Assembly (NCBI GenBank): GCA_946481225.1
Contig: CAMLNJ010000025.1
Coordinates: 1 to 13,397, forward strand
Length of the DNA: 13,397 nucleotides
Direction: 5' to 3'
From: an uncultured Verrucomicrobiota bacterium
GTDB lineage: Bacteria > Verrucomicrobiota > Verrucomicrobiae > Opitutales > Opitutaceae
Shown: positions 6,925 through 13,397 of the stretch, in pieces
How the letters are laid out: each line of letters opens with the position of its first letter
Numbering within the stretch: position 1 is the first letter of the stretch
Position numbers and translations under genes: made by a program
Notes under the pieces: generated by a model
The model's input: the letters and a program-made list of their open reading frames with translations, nothing else
Told to the model about the DNA's origin: nothing
Databases searched by the model: none

Positions 6925-9900
6925 ATGAAATTGTTGATCGCCCGCTTCGCTTTTCTACCGGCTGTTTTTGGCTTCTCCCTCAGCGCGTTCCTAACCTCCT
7001 CGGCCGGCGCCGCCGGCACGGTCGCCGCCGGCGACGGGAGCGCGGCGGCCATCGCGGCCGGCCAGCTCGCCACTTGGGGCCGCAACGATGTCGGCCAGCT
7101 TGGCCACTCGGCCGGCGAGACCCCCGTCGTTTTACCCCGATCCGTCGGCATTCTGCCGTCGTGGACAAAGGTCTCCGCCGGGGCGCGCTTCATGGTCGCC
7201 TTGGGCGAGGACGGAAAGCTCTATGCCTGGGGTGACAACTCCGCGGGCCAGCTGGGCGATGGATCCCTGTCGGTTTCCCGCGCCGCCCCCGGCCCCGTCG
7301 CGCTCCCCGACGGCGCCGTTGTTCGCGATTTCGCGGCCGGCCAGTCCCACGTGGTCGCCCTGCTCGATCTTCCCGGCCAGCCCGGGGCGATCTTCGTGTG
7401 GGGCCAAAACACGTTCGGACAACTCGGCCAAGGCGCCGGTGATCAGGCGAATCGATCCACGCCGGTCCGTGTCAATATCGCCGTTTCCGGCGTCTCCCAG
7501 CAAATCGTCCAGATCGCGGCGACAGACAGCAGCTCCTTCGCCATCTCGTCCTCCGGGCACCTCTGGGCTTGGGGCTCGAACGCCCGCGGCGAGCTCGGCC
7601 AAGGACGGCGCGTCACCGCCGCCAACGCCTATTCCGCCGCTCCTCTTCGCATCGGCACCGCCAAGACTTGGACGATGGTCGTCGGCGGCGCCCGCCACGT
7701 CCTCGCGCTCCAAGCACCCACACGCCTCTACGCATGGGGTGACAACGTCTTTGGCCAGTGCGGTCGCGCCGCCTCCTCCGCTCCCGTCCTCGCGCCCGCG
7801 GCGGTGACGCTGCCCAGGCCCAAAGGGAAGCCGGCGCCCTCGGTGACCGCTCTCGCCGGAGGCGATTTCCATTCGCTCGCGTTGACGAGCACCGGCTCGG
7901 TTTATGCCTGGGGCCTGAACGCCCGCGGGGAACTCGGCCGTGTGCCGACCGCCACCGGCAAGAACGTCATCACCACCCCCTTCGTGATCGATCAGGACGA
8001 CCCCGCCTCCTCCGATCCCAGGAAGCGCATCGCGCTCCCGGCGGCCTCCGCCATCGCCGCCGGCGGCGATTTCAGCCTGCTCGCCTTGGTCGACGGCAGC
8101 CACCTCGCTTTCGGCGCCAATAACAGTGGACAGCTCGGCGTCGGGACCGCCGACAACACGATCGCCGGCATCGGCCGCGCACCGCTCGTCACCACCCCCA
8201 ATCTCGCCGTCGCCGCCCCGATTCCGGTATCCGATTCCGTGGTTTCCGGCGTGCCGCAATTTGGCGTCGGCTCGACCTTCGGCCCGCTCGCCTTGGTGGT
8301 TCGCAACACGGGCGCCGTCGCGCATACGAACGCCTTCCGCCTCTCTTTCTATCTTTCTTCCGACAACAAACTCGATTCCTCCGACCGGCTCCTGGCCTCG
8401 AGGACCGATAGCGTCGCGCTCCCGGCCGGCCAGCTTCGCGCCACCGCATTCACCGCCGCCGAGCTCACCGTTCCGGAGGTGATTCCCGGTGCTTACTTTC
8501 TCCTGAGCCAAGTCTCGTCCTTGGACGCCTCGGGTAATCCGATCGCCGATGCCTACACTCCGGACAACGGCGCCTCGGTGGCCGTCGGAATCGTCGGCCC
8601 GGATCTGTCCATCTCCGGCATCATCGGCATTGATCGCACCATCGTGGAAGAAAGCGACGGAGGCTTCGGAAATGTTTCCACCAACCTGATCAACATCAAC
8701 CGGGGTCTGGTTTCGGGCGGACGGGGAATCTTGGCCGAACTTTATCTCTCGGCCGACGAGACTCTCCAGCCCGACGGTGACACCTTGTTGAAGACCGTCC
8801 GCGTATTCCCGCCCTCCGGCGGACTCGTGGGCGGTGCGGTTTTGCCCCTTGATTTTGGTTCGGTCACCGTGCCCTCCGGCGCCAATGGCGGCGATTACTC
8901 CCTGCTCGTGGTCATCAACCGCGACGGAGCCATCGTGGAATCGGGCGAAGGCGCGAATATCGGCCGCATATCGGTCCGCATCGCCGCGCACGATCTCGCG
9001 GTGACCGCCCCCGCCCTCCCGTCGACGACGCTCGGCTCCGCGACCACGCTGCAGAACGTTCCGGTCACGCTCCAGAATCTCGGATCCCTCGCGTATCCCG
9101 GCGACGCCACCGTCGAACTTTACCTCTCCGAGAAATCCACCTTCGACTTCACCGCCACCCGCATCGGCCAGCAGACCGTCGCCGGCGGTTTGCCCGGCCA
9201 GTCCAGCCGAGTTGTTGTTTTCCCCTCGGTGCCCCTGCCCGTGAGCTTGGGCGGTCCTATCACGTTTTTCGCCCGCGTTGTCGCCGACCCCGCGCTGGGA
9301 GATCGTTTTCCCGCCAATAATCTCGCCGGCGTCACCGCGGCCATCGGCGCGCCCTCCTTTACCCTCAGCGATATTCTGCTGCCCAACACCGCCAGCGTGG
9401 AGGCGGGCGGCAGCCTCGGGGCCGTCAGTTATCGCTTCAACAACGCCGGCCCCGGTGCGCTTCCCGCCGGCTTCCCGGTGAACGTCGAAGTCTATCTCTC
9501 CGCCGACGCCACGCTTGATCGTTCGCGCGACGTTCTCCTCGACCGTTACGCCTACCTTGATGGCGTGGCGCCCGGTGGTTCGGTTCTGCTCCCAGGTGCC
9601 GAGGCTCGTCCTATCGACATCCCATCCGGCACCGCCAACGGCTTCTACTCCCTCATCATCGCGATCAACGCCGATGGCGCCCAAAGCATCTTCCCGTCCG
9701 CCATCCAAGCGACTTCGATCAACGTCGGCGCCCTCAACTTGGCCGTGCAGGCCCCTGCCGTCCCCAGCCCGGCTCTCGGCGTCAACGCGGTGATCGATAC
9801 CGTCACCTCCACCATCGAGAACTTGGGCGGCTTCTCCGTGCCTGCGGGTCTTGTGGCGGAACTTTATCTCTCAACGGACACCGTCTACGATACTGGCGAT

Positions 9901-12900
9901 CTTCCGCTTGCGACCACCACTTTGCCGACACCCATCGCGGCGACCAGCACCCGAAGCGTGACGTTCTCCGGCGTGTCGGTGCCGGATGTGGCTTCGGGCA
10001 ACTACCACTTGCTCGTCCGCATCGTCCTGCCTCCCGGAGTTCTCGATACCGATGCTTCCGATAACGTCGCCGCCACCGCCGTCTCGATCAGCCGCCCGGA
10101 TGTTGCAATCGAAGACATCACCGCTCCGGCTGAATTGCTGCTGGATGCGCCTGCTCCTGCCATCGAGAATGTCCGTTTCACCCTCAAGAACACGAGCCCC
10201 GGCGTGTTGCTCCCCGGTGTTTCGCTCGCGTATGAAATATACCTTTCCCGTGACGCCGTCTTCGACGCCCGCGACACGCTCCTGACAGCGGGCGAGGTCA
10301 CCGCCGGCTTGACCGCCATGGCTCAGCCGGGTTCGAGCGAGATCGTCGGCCCGCTTAATCTTCCGGTCTCCTCCGGTTTGGTGGGCGGCACCTATCACCT
10401 CCTTGTCGTGGTTAACCGCGACGGATCGGCGCCCCTTGCCTCCACGCAGCCCGCCGTGGCTGGCCTCCAGATCATCTTCCAAAAGGAAAACGCCCCCGGT
10501 CGGGCGCTGGACTATGGCGTGGTCGCGTTCTTGCCTTCCGGCTCTTGGTCCAGTGTTTCGGATGTCCGCGCCACGGATCGGGCTGCTTACCAATCCAGTC
10601 CGCTGTCTCCCGGCCAAACCGCCACGATGGAGCTTCAAGTAACCGGTCCTACAACCCTGCCTGTGCCTTGGAAGCTTAGCCCCGGGGCGGGCGACGGTAT
10701 CCTGCTTCAGCGCGACGGCGCACCGCTGAGCCTCCTCGACACATTCGATCCGGTCTACCGCCTTTCCGGGCCCGGTGGCACGGCCATCGATGTTCCTGCT
10801 GGCGAACACACCGTCTCGTTCACTTACGCCCAAGCATCCTCGGATACGACCGCCTTTGCCCGGGTCGATCTCGATGTGCCGTCCTTCATAACCGGCGGTG
10901 ACGCGGACTGGTTTGGCGTTGCCTCGACCGAGGCCAAGGTGAACGGCAACTATGCCCGCTCTCCCCAATTGAATGCAGGGGAACAGGCCAGCCTTGAAGT
11001 TCAGGTGCAGGGGCCTGCTCAAGTGTCCTTCTGGTGGCGCGCGAGGGGCACGGCCACGGATATTTTGGAGTTTTCCATTGATGGCGAACTGGCCGAGTTC
11101 CCGACCAACGGTTACGACGAAGCTCCCCGCCCCGCTCGCATCGGAAATCAGCCGGAATGGCGCCGCGCCACTTTCCTCGTCGGCGGCGGAGCACGCACCC
11201 TGCGCTGGACTTACACCCAGGCCAGCGACGATACCAGCGCCCAGGGAAATGTGGACGGACTTGTGGTGCTGAATCCTGTTCCGGATGTCTCCGCACCCAA
11301 TCGCGACACCGATCCGCTCGAGTATGCGGAGGTGCCTGCGTCTACTGTCGATCTTGGCATCCTTTCCGCCGTCGCTCCGGTAGGCACCTATCTTCTCGAC
11401 GACGCCCAAAACGGGACCGGTCGTCTTCCTGTGCAAGTGGCGTTCTCCAACCTCGGCAAGGCATTCGCCTCGGAGCCGAGCTGGAATGCCTCCAATCTTG
11501 AGCTAAGACTTTCTGCGGATCGCCTCTGGGGCAACTCCGACGATATCGCGTTGGGCAACTACGCTCATTTCCAGGTTCTTCAAATCGGGGAGCAGGTGAC
11601 CTTCAACGCGGAGGTCAACCTGCCGCTTGATTTGCCGGAGGGAACCTACTTCCTCTTGGTCCGGGTTCGGGCCTTCGACGAAGGCGGTGAATTCACCTTG
11701 GCCAACAACTCCCTCGTTCTTGGGCAGTCAGGCGCCGGCAACGCCTATGTGATTCGCCGCGCTCCGGACCTGCGTATCACGAATTTCGCCGGCCTCGCTC
11801 CCAAGTATCCTTATCACCCGGAGGACGCCGTGTATGTCAGCTACGATATCGCCAACCTCGGCCTGGGCGATGTTAACCCGGCGGATCGTTTTGATGTCCA
11901 AACGGATTTGTATGCCATTCCGAAGGGTGTTACCATTCTTAGCGAAGCAAAGCTTCTCCGTTCCTTCCCGCTACGCGAATTTAGCGTCTTTATTCCAACG
12001 GTTAGGGCCGCCTATCCGGCTCCCGTTGTCGTTCCGGTGGTTGAGTTTTTCGATCTCCCCCCCATTCGAGATATTCTTGTAATACTGGATCCTAATCGAA
12101 TTCCTCCCGGCACGCCTGAAGACGCTATCGCGGTTACCTCAAATATCGAATTGTTACGTGCTTACGACTTCTTCTTTCGTGTGACCGTGGACGCGGGCAA
12201 TCGGGTTCAGGAGTCCAGTGAAACGAATGTCTTCTGGATGGTGGCGGACGATGAGATGTTTAACATGGTGCCGGCGCCCACCTTCGAAAATGCCGGCTCA
12301 TTCTATGGTGATGTCGCCTTTGGATCGTTTTTTGCGGATAATATCGGCGTTTTTGTAGACACGCCGTTTGATTTAGCCGCGATTCCGCCTGCGGCAGGCA
12401 CGTTCACCGATTTCATCTGGGATTATGCTCTGTATCGGGCGGCTGTCGGCCTGCCCAACTTGCTCTTCCAGCAGGACGTGCAGAACGGCATCTCGAACCT
12501 GAACGTTCCGCCCTATGGCGTCGCACAATTCAATACGCTGGCGTTTGATTTCAACGTGAGGTCCACGGACGTGGAAATCTTGGTTCAGGCGACTGACGAC
12601 TCTCAAGGCGGGGTATGGGAAACGCTCCAGACTCTGACGCCTCCTTATAACGCGATATTTGGTTCCCGCAGCCTCACCGGCTATGGCGGTCTTTCTTCTT
12701 CTCCGCTTGTTCTTTCCGTCGAGGGCAATGTGACGAATGTCCAGCGGTCATACGCCGCCCGTGTCACCTTCCGTGATCGTTTGCCGATCAGCGTTCGTGG
12801 CGCGGCGAACAACCCGCGCATGCGCTTGATTGTTCGTCCGGCCGCCGGTTTGACGACGCCTCCTCCGGTGACAAATCTTTCGGCGGCAAATGTGGATTTT

Positions 12901-13131
12901 TCTGTCGTGCTAAACTGGACGGGAACTCTGCCTAGCAACAGCTTCGGAATCCAGGGAAGGTGGATAATCGAACGGTCTCGAGATGGTGTGAATTTTGAAA
13001 ACTTGGGCACCACCGAACGTAACACCTTCACGGATTCGAGTCCGGGGTTCAGTGGCGTGAATACCTACCGCGTCCACGGCGTCAACGCTGCTGGAGCCAG
13101 CGCCCAGCAAGAGGTTCAGATCGGCCTCTAA
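6925..13131 (+). CDS. Giant secreted RCC1-propeller / CARDB-repeat / Fn3 protein
   Basis: A precursor of about 2068 residues. I chose the ATG at 6925 because a standard Sec signal begins there (MKLLIARFAFL, cleavage near AGA at about 29-31); an in-frame ATG at 6910 would add five residues. Domains in order: seven RCC1 blades (about 45-415), each with a WG-x-N-xxGQLG-type motif at W51, W102, W159, W216, W271, W329 and F396; six CARDB-like repeats (about 425-1180) with YLSxD motifs at Y476, Y607, Y733, Y857, Y981 and Y1106; two related beta-sandwich modules (about 1195-1450) sharing TYxQASxDT; a seventh CARDB-like repeat (about 1475-1605) and a degenerate eighth (about 1613-1770); an unassigned region (about 1775-1970); and an Fn3-like domain (about 1976-2068). 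No membrane helix, sorting signal or catalytic motif is seen. By analogy this is an extracellular binding or adhesive protein. It lies 99 bp after the secretin gene. The substrate or ligand is unknown. Confidence 0.88.
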   Translation: MKLLIARFAFLPAVFGFSLSAFLTSSAGAAGTVAAGDGSAAAIAAGQLATWGRNDVGQLGHSAGETPVVLPRSVGILPSWTKVSAGARFMVALGEDGKLYAWGDNSAGQLGDGSLSVSRAAPGPVALPDGAVVRDFAAGQSHVVALLDLPGQPGAIFVWGQNTFGQLGQGAGDQANRSTPVRVNIAVSGVSQQIVQIAATDSSSFAISSSGHLWAWGSNARGELGQGRRVTAANAYSAAPLRIGTAKTWTMVVGGARHVLALQAPTRLYAWGDNVFGQCGRAASSAPVLAPAAVTLPRPKGKPAPSVTALAGGDFHSLALTSTGSVYAWGLNARGELGRVPTATGKNVITTPFVIDQDDPASSDPRKRIALPAASAIAAGGDFSLLALVDGSHLAFGANNSGQLGVGTADNTIAGIGRAPLVTTPNLAVAAPIPVSDSVVSGVPQFGVGSTFGPLALVVRNTGAVAHTNAFRLSFYLSSDNKLDSSDRLLASRTDSVALPAGQLRATAFTAAELTVPEVIPGAYFLLSQVSSLDASGNPIADAYTPDNGASVAVGIVGPDLSISGIIGIDRTIVEESDGGFGNVSTNLININRGLVSGGRGILAELYLSADETLQPDGDTLLKTVRVFPPSGGLVGGAVLPLDFGSVTVPSGANGGDYSLLVVINRDGAIVESGEGANIGRISVRIAAHDLAVTAPALPSTTLGSATTLQNVPVTLQNLGSLAYPGDATVELYLSEKSTFDFTATRIGQQTVAGGLPGQSSRVVVFPSVPLPVSLGGPITFFARVVADPALGDRFPANNLAGVTAAIGAPSFTLSDILLPNTASVEAGGSLGAVSYRFNNAGPGALPAGFPVNVEVYLSADATLDRSRDVLLDRYAYLDGVAPGGSVLLPGAEARPIDIPSGTANGFYSLIIAINADGAQSIFPSAIQATSINVGALNLAVQAPAVPSPALGVNAVIDTVTSTIENLGGFSVPAGLVAELYLSTDTVYDTGDLPLATTTLPTPIAATSTRSVTFSGVSVPDVASGNYHLLVRIVLPPGVLDTDASDNVAATAVSISRPDVAIEDITAPAELLLDAPAPAIENVRFTLKNTSPGVLLPGVSLAYEIYLSRDAVFDARDTLLTAGEVTAGLTAMAQPGSSEIVGPLNLPVSSGLVGGTYHLLVVVNRDGSAPLASTQPAVAGLQIIFQKENAPGRALDYGVVAFLPSGSWSSVSDVRATDRAAYQSSPLSPGQTATMELQVTGPTTLPVPWKLSPGAGDGILLQRDGAPLSLLDTFDPVYRLSGPGGTAIDVPAGEHTVSFTYAQASSDTTAFARVDLDVPSFITGGDADWFGVASTEAKVNGNYARSPQLNAGEQASLEVQVQGPAQVSFWWRARGTATDILEFSIDGELAEFPTNGYDEAPRPARIGNQPEWRRATFLVGGGARTLRWTYTQASDDTSAQGNVDGLVVLNPVPDVSAPNRDTDPLEYAEVPASTVDLGILSAVAPVGTYLLDDAQNGTGRLPVQVAFSNLGKAFASEPSWNASNLELRLSADRLWGNSDDIALGNYAHFQVLQIGEQVTFNAEVNLPLDLPEGTYFLLVRVRAFDEGGEFTLANNSLVLGQSGAGNAYVIRRAPDLRITNFAGLAPKYPYHPEDAVYVSYDIANLGLGDVNPADRFDVQTDLYAIPKGVTILSEAKLLRSFPLREFSVFIPTVRAAYPAPVVVPVVEFFDLPPIRDILVILDPNRIPPGTPEDAIAVTSNIELLRAYDFFFRVTVDAGNRVQESSETNVFWMVADDEMFNMVPAPTFENAGSFYGDVAFGSFFADNIGVFVDTPFDLAAIPPAAGTFTDFIWDYALYRAAVGLPNLLFQQDVQNGISNLNVPPYGVAQFNTLAFDFNVRSTDVEILVQATDDSQGGVWETLQTLTPPYNAIFGSRSLTGYGGLSSSPLVLSVEGNVTNVQRSYAARVTFRDRLPISVRGAANNPRMRLIVRPAAGLTTPPPVTNLSAANVDFSVVLNWTGTLPSNSFGIQGRWIIERSRDGVNFENLGTTERNTFTDSSPGFSGVNTYRVHGVNAAGASAQQEVQIGL
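7057..8170 (+). repeat. Seven RCC1-type repeats encoding a complete beta-propeller
   Basis: Seven copies of an aromatic-x-W-G-x-N-xxG-x-L-G motif occur at spacings of 51, 57, 57, 55, 58 and 67 residues: ATWGRNDVGQLG, YAWGDNSAGQLG, FVWGQNTFGQLG, WAWGSNARGELG, YAWGDNVFGQCG, YAWGLNARGELG and LAFGANNSGQLG. RCC1 proteins fold as seven-bladed propellers, so the count matches one closed ring. Blade five has GQCG, and blade seven replaces Trp with Phe. Domain edges are approximate. Confidence 0.9.
8200..10470 (+). repeat. Six tandem CARDB-like beta-sandwich repeats, ~125-residue period
   Basis: The tandem repeats are marked by the motif E-L/V-Y-L-S-x-D followed by an Asp-rich stretch and LL (for example AELYLSADETLQPDGDTLL). 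The motif tyrosines are 131, 126, 124, 124 and 125 residues apart. Each copy also has a Gly-x-Tyr-x-Leu strand (GDYSLLVV, GFYSLIIA, GNYHLLVR, GTYHLLVV) about 70 residues later. At DNA level the 14-mer GAACTTTATCTCTC is identical at 8737 and 9859. CARDB domains are extracellular adhesion-like Ig-fold modules. Confidence 0.82.
10520..11275 (+). repeat. Duplicated jelly-roll-like beta-sandwich module
   Basis: Two adjacent modules each begin with a SSPL/RSPQL-x-x-G-Q/E strand, continue with an acidic middle and end in FTYAQASSDT (Y1301) or WTYTQASDDT (Y1430), 129 residues apart. The second has the SFWWRA...LEFSIDG pattern often seen in lectin-like sandwich domains of secreted bacterial proteins. 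In the first the WW core reads VPWKL, so it has diverged. The residue spacing equals the CARDB period, but the motifs differ. Confidence 0.65.
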
Positions 13132-13164
13132 GCCCGCGGCTTTCGATCAAATCGATTAACGCAC

Positions 13165-13200
13165 AAAAGCGCGGGCCGACTTTTTCGGCCCGCGCTTTTT
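13165..13200 (+). terminator. Strong Rho-independent terminator after the giant gene
   Basis: A perfect 15-bp stem pairs AAAAGCGCGGGCCGA (13165-13179) with its reverse complement (13185-13199) around a five-base loop (CTTTT). The T run that ends the stem continues to 13200 and is followed by CTTTTC. It lies 33 bp after the stop codon at 13129-13131. The four A residues at the left base give a short T run on the other strand, so weak bidirectional termination is possible. Confidence 0.92.
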
Positions 13201-13237
13201 CTTTTCTCGTATGGTCGACGGCGCGATGCGCGTTGTG

Positions 13238-13256
13238 CTCGCCCGTCCTTGGCGAG
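13238..13256. other. Small hairpin in the right-hand intergenic region
   Basis: CTCGCC (13238-13243) pairs with GGCGAG (13251-13256) around a seven-base loop. No T run follows, so it is not a terminator. The rest of 13201-13337 shows no coding frame with recognisable content, no tRNA and no clear promoter. Confidence 0.3.
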
Positions 13257-13337
13257 TTGATTAGTTGATTCGATTCCTGCCCGGTGTCCGGTTTGCGCGT
13301 AAACGCTGCTCCGGCTTTTCTATCTTCCGCGCATCCC

Positions 13338-13356
13338 GCGCCGGAAGCTCCGGCGC
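13338..13356. promoter_or_regulatory. Perfect 8-bp inverted repeat before a possible start codon
   Basis: GCGCCGGA (13338-13345) and TCCGGCGC (13349-13356) form a perfect inverted repeat with a three-base centre (AGC), ending 11 bases before the ATG at 13368. It could be an operator or an mRNA hairpin over the ribosome-binding region. With only one copy and GC-rich surroundings, chance is also possible. Confidence 0.3.
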
Positions 13357-13367
13357 CCGTCCGTCTC

Positions 13368-13397
13368 ATGCCATTTCGCATTCCAACGTATAAACCC
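13368..13397 (+). CDS. Possible first ten codons of a further gene (3' partial)
   Basis: An ATG at 13368 opens a frame to the window edge reading MPFRIPTYKP. It comes after the strong terminator, where a new transcription unit is expected, and the codons are less GC-rich than random sequence around them. There is no convincing Shine-Dalgarno sequence. Ten codons are too few to name a family, and the frame may not be a gene. Confidence 0.3.
   Translation, partial: MPFRIPTYKP

Noticed and set aside
7132..9708. 858-residue open frame on the minus strand inside the giant gene
   Set aside because: Its translation is low-complexity (Gly, Arg, Asp, Glu, Ala) without domains, and it lies opposite clear RCC1 and CARDB repeats. 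High G+C with third-position bias produces such long antisense frames.
9871..11436. 521-residue minus-strand frame
   Set aside because: It is a shadow of the CARDB and sandwich modules, with no signal peptide, motif or ribosome-binding site.
13082..13381. 99-residue minus-strand frame at the right edge
   Set aside because: It spans the perfect terminator hairpin and the end of the giant gene, and shows no family features.

Overview
The window looks like chromosomal DNA of a GC-rich Gram-negative bacterium. The best guess is a verrucomicrobial (Opitutae-like) organism. That guess rests on three things: high G+C, a full inner-membrane-to-secretin assembly operon of the PilM-N-O-P-Q type, and a very large secreted RCC1/CARDB protein of the kind common in the PVC group. 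The taxonomic assignment is inference. All convincing genes lie on the + strand; the long minus-strand reading frames are GC-driven shadows.

Layout. (1) 1-1836: the C-terminal part of an AddA-like DNA-repair helicase-nuclease, open at the left edge. (2) 1936-2037: a 33-residue, extremely basic protein of the COX24/mS38/bS22 small-ribosomal-subunit type, followed by a strong intrinsic terminator at 2081-2112. (3) 2241-6825: five tightly overlapping genes, PilM-like, PilN-like, PilO-like, PilP-like and a secretin. They overlap by 20 bp and then by 4 bp (ATGA) three times, so they should be translationally coupled and act as one machine: a cytoplasmic actin-fold protein, two bitopic inner-membrane proteins, a periplasmic connector and an outer-membrane pore. 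This is a type IVa pilus alignment complex or its type II secretion equivalent. (4) 6925-13131: one gene of about 2068 codons for a secreted modular protein. It has a signal peptide, a complete seven-blade RCC1 propeller, six tandem CARDB-like beta-sandwich repeats with a ~125-residue period, a duplicated jelly-roll-like sandwich module, one or two further CARDB-like repeats, an unassigned region and a C-terminal Fn3-like domain. It ends at a perfect 15-bp hairpin terminator (13165-13200). (5) 13201-13397: mostly non-coding, with a small hairpin and possibly the first ten codons of another gene at the right edge.

How they may work together. The secretin operon makes an envelope-spanning export or pilus complex, and the giant protein directly downstream has a Sec signal and adhesin-like repeats. 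It could be a cell-surface or secreted client of that machine, but the sequence shows only proximity. I found no tRNA, rRNA, CRISPR array, insertion sequence or phage gene. No gene-free stretch exceeds 300 bases.
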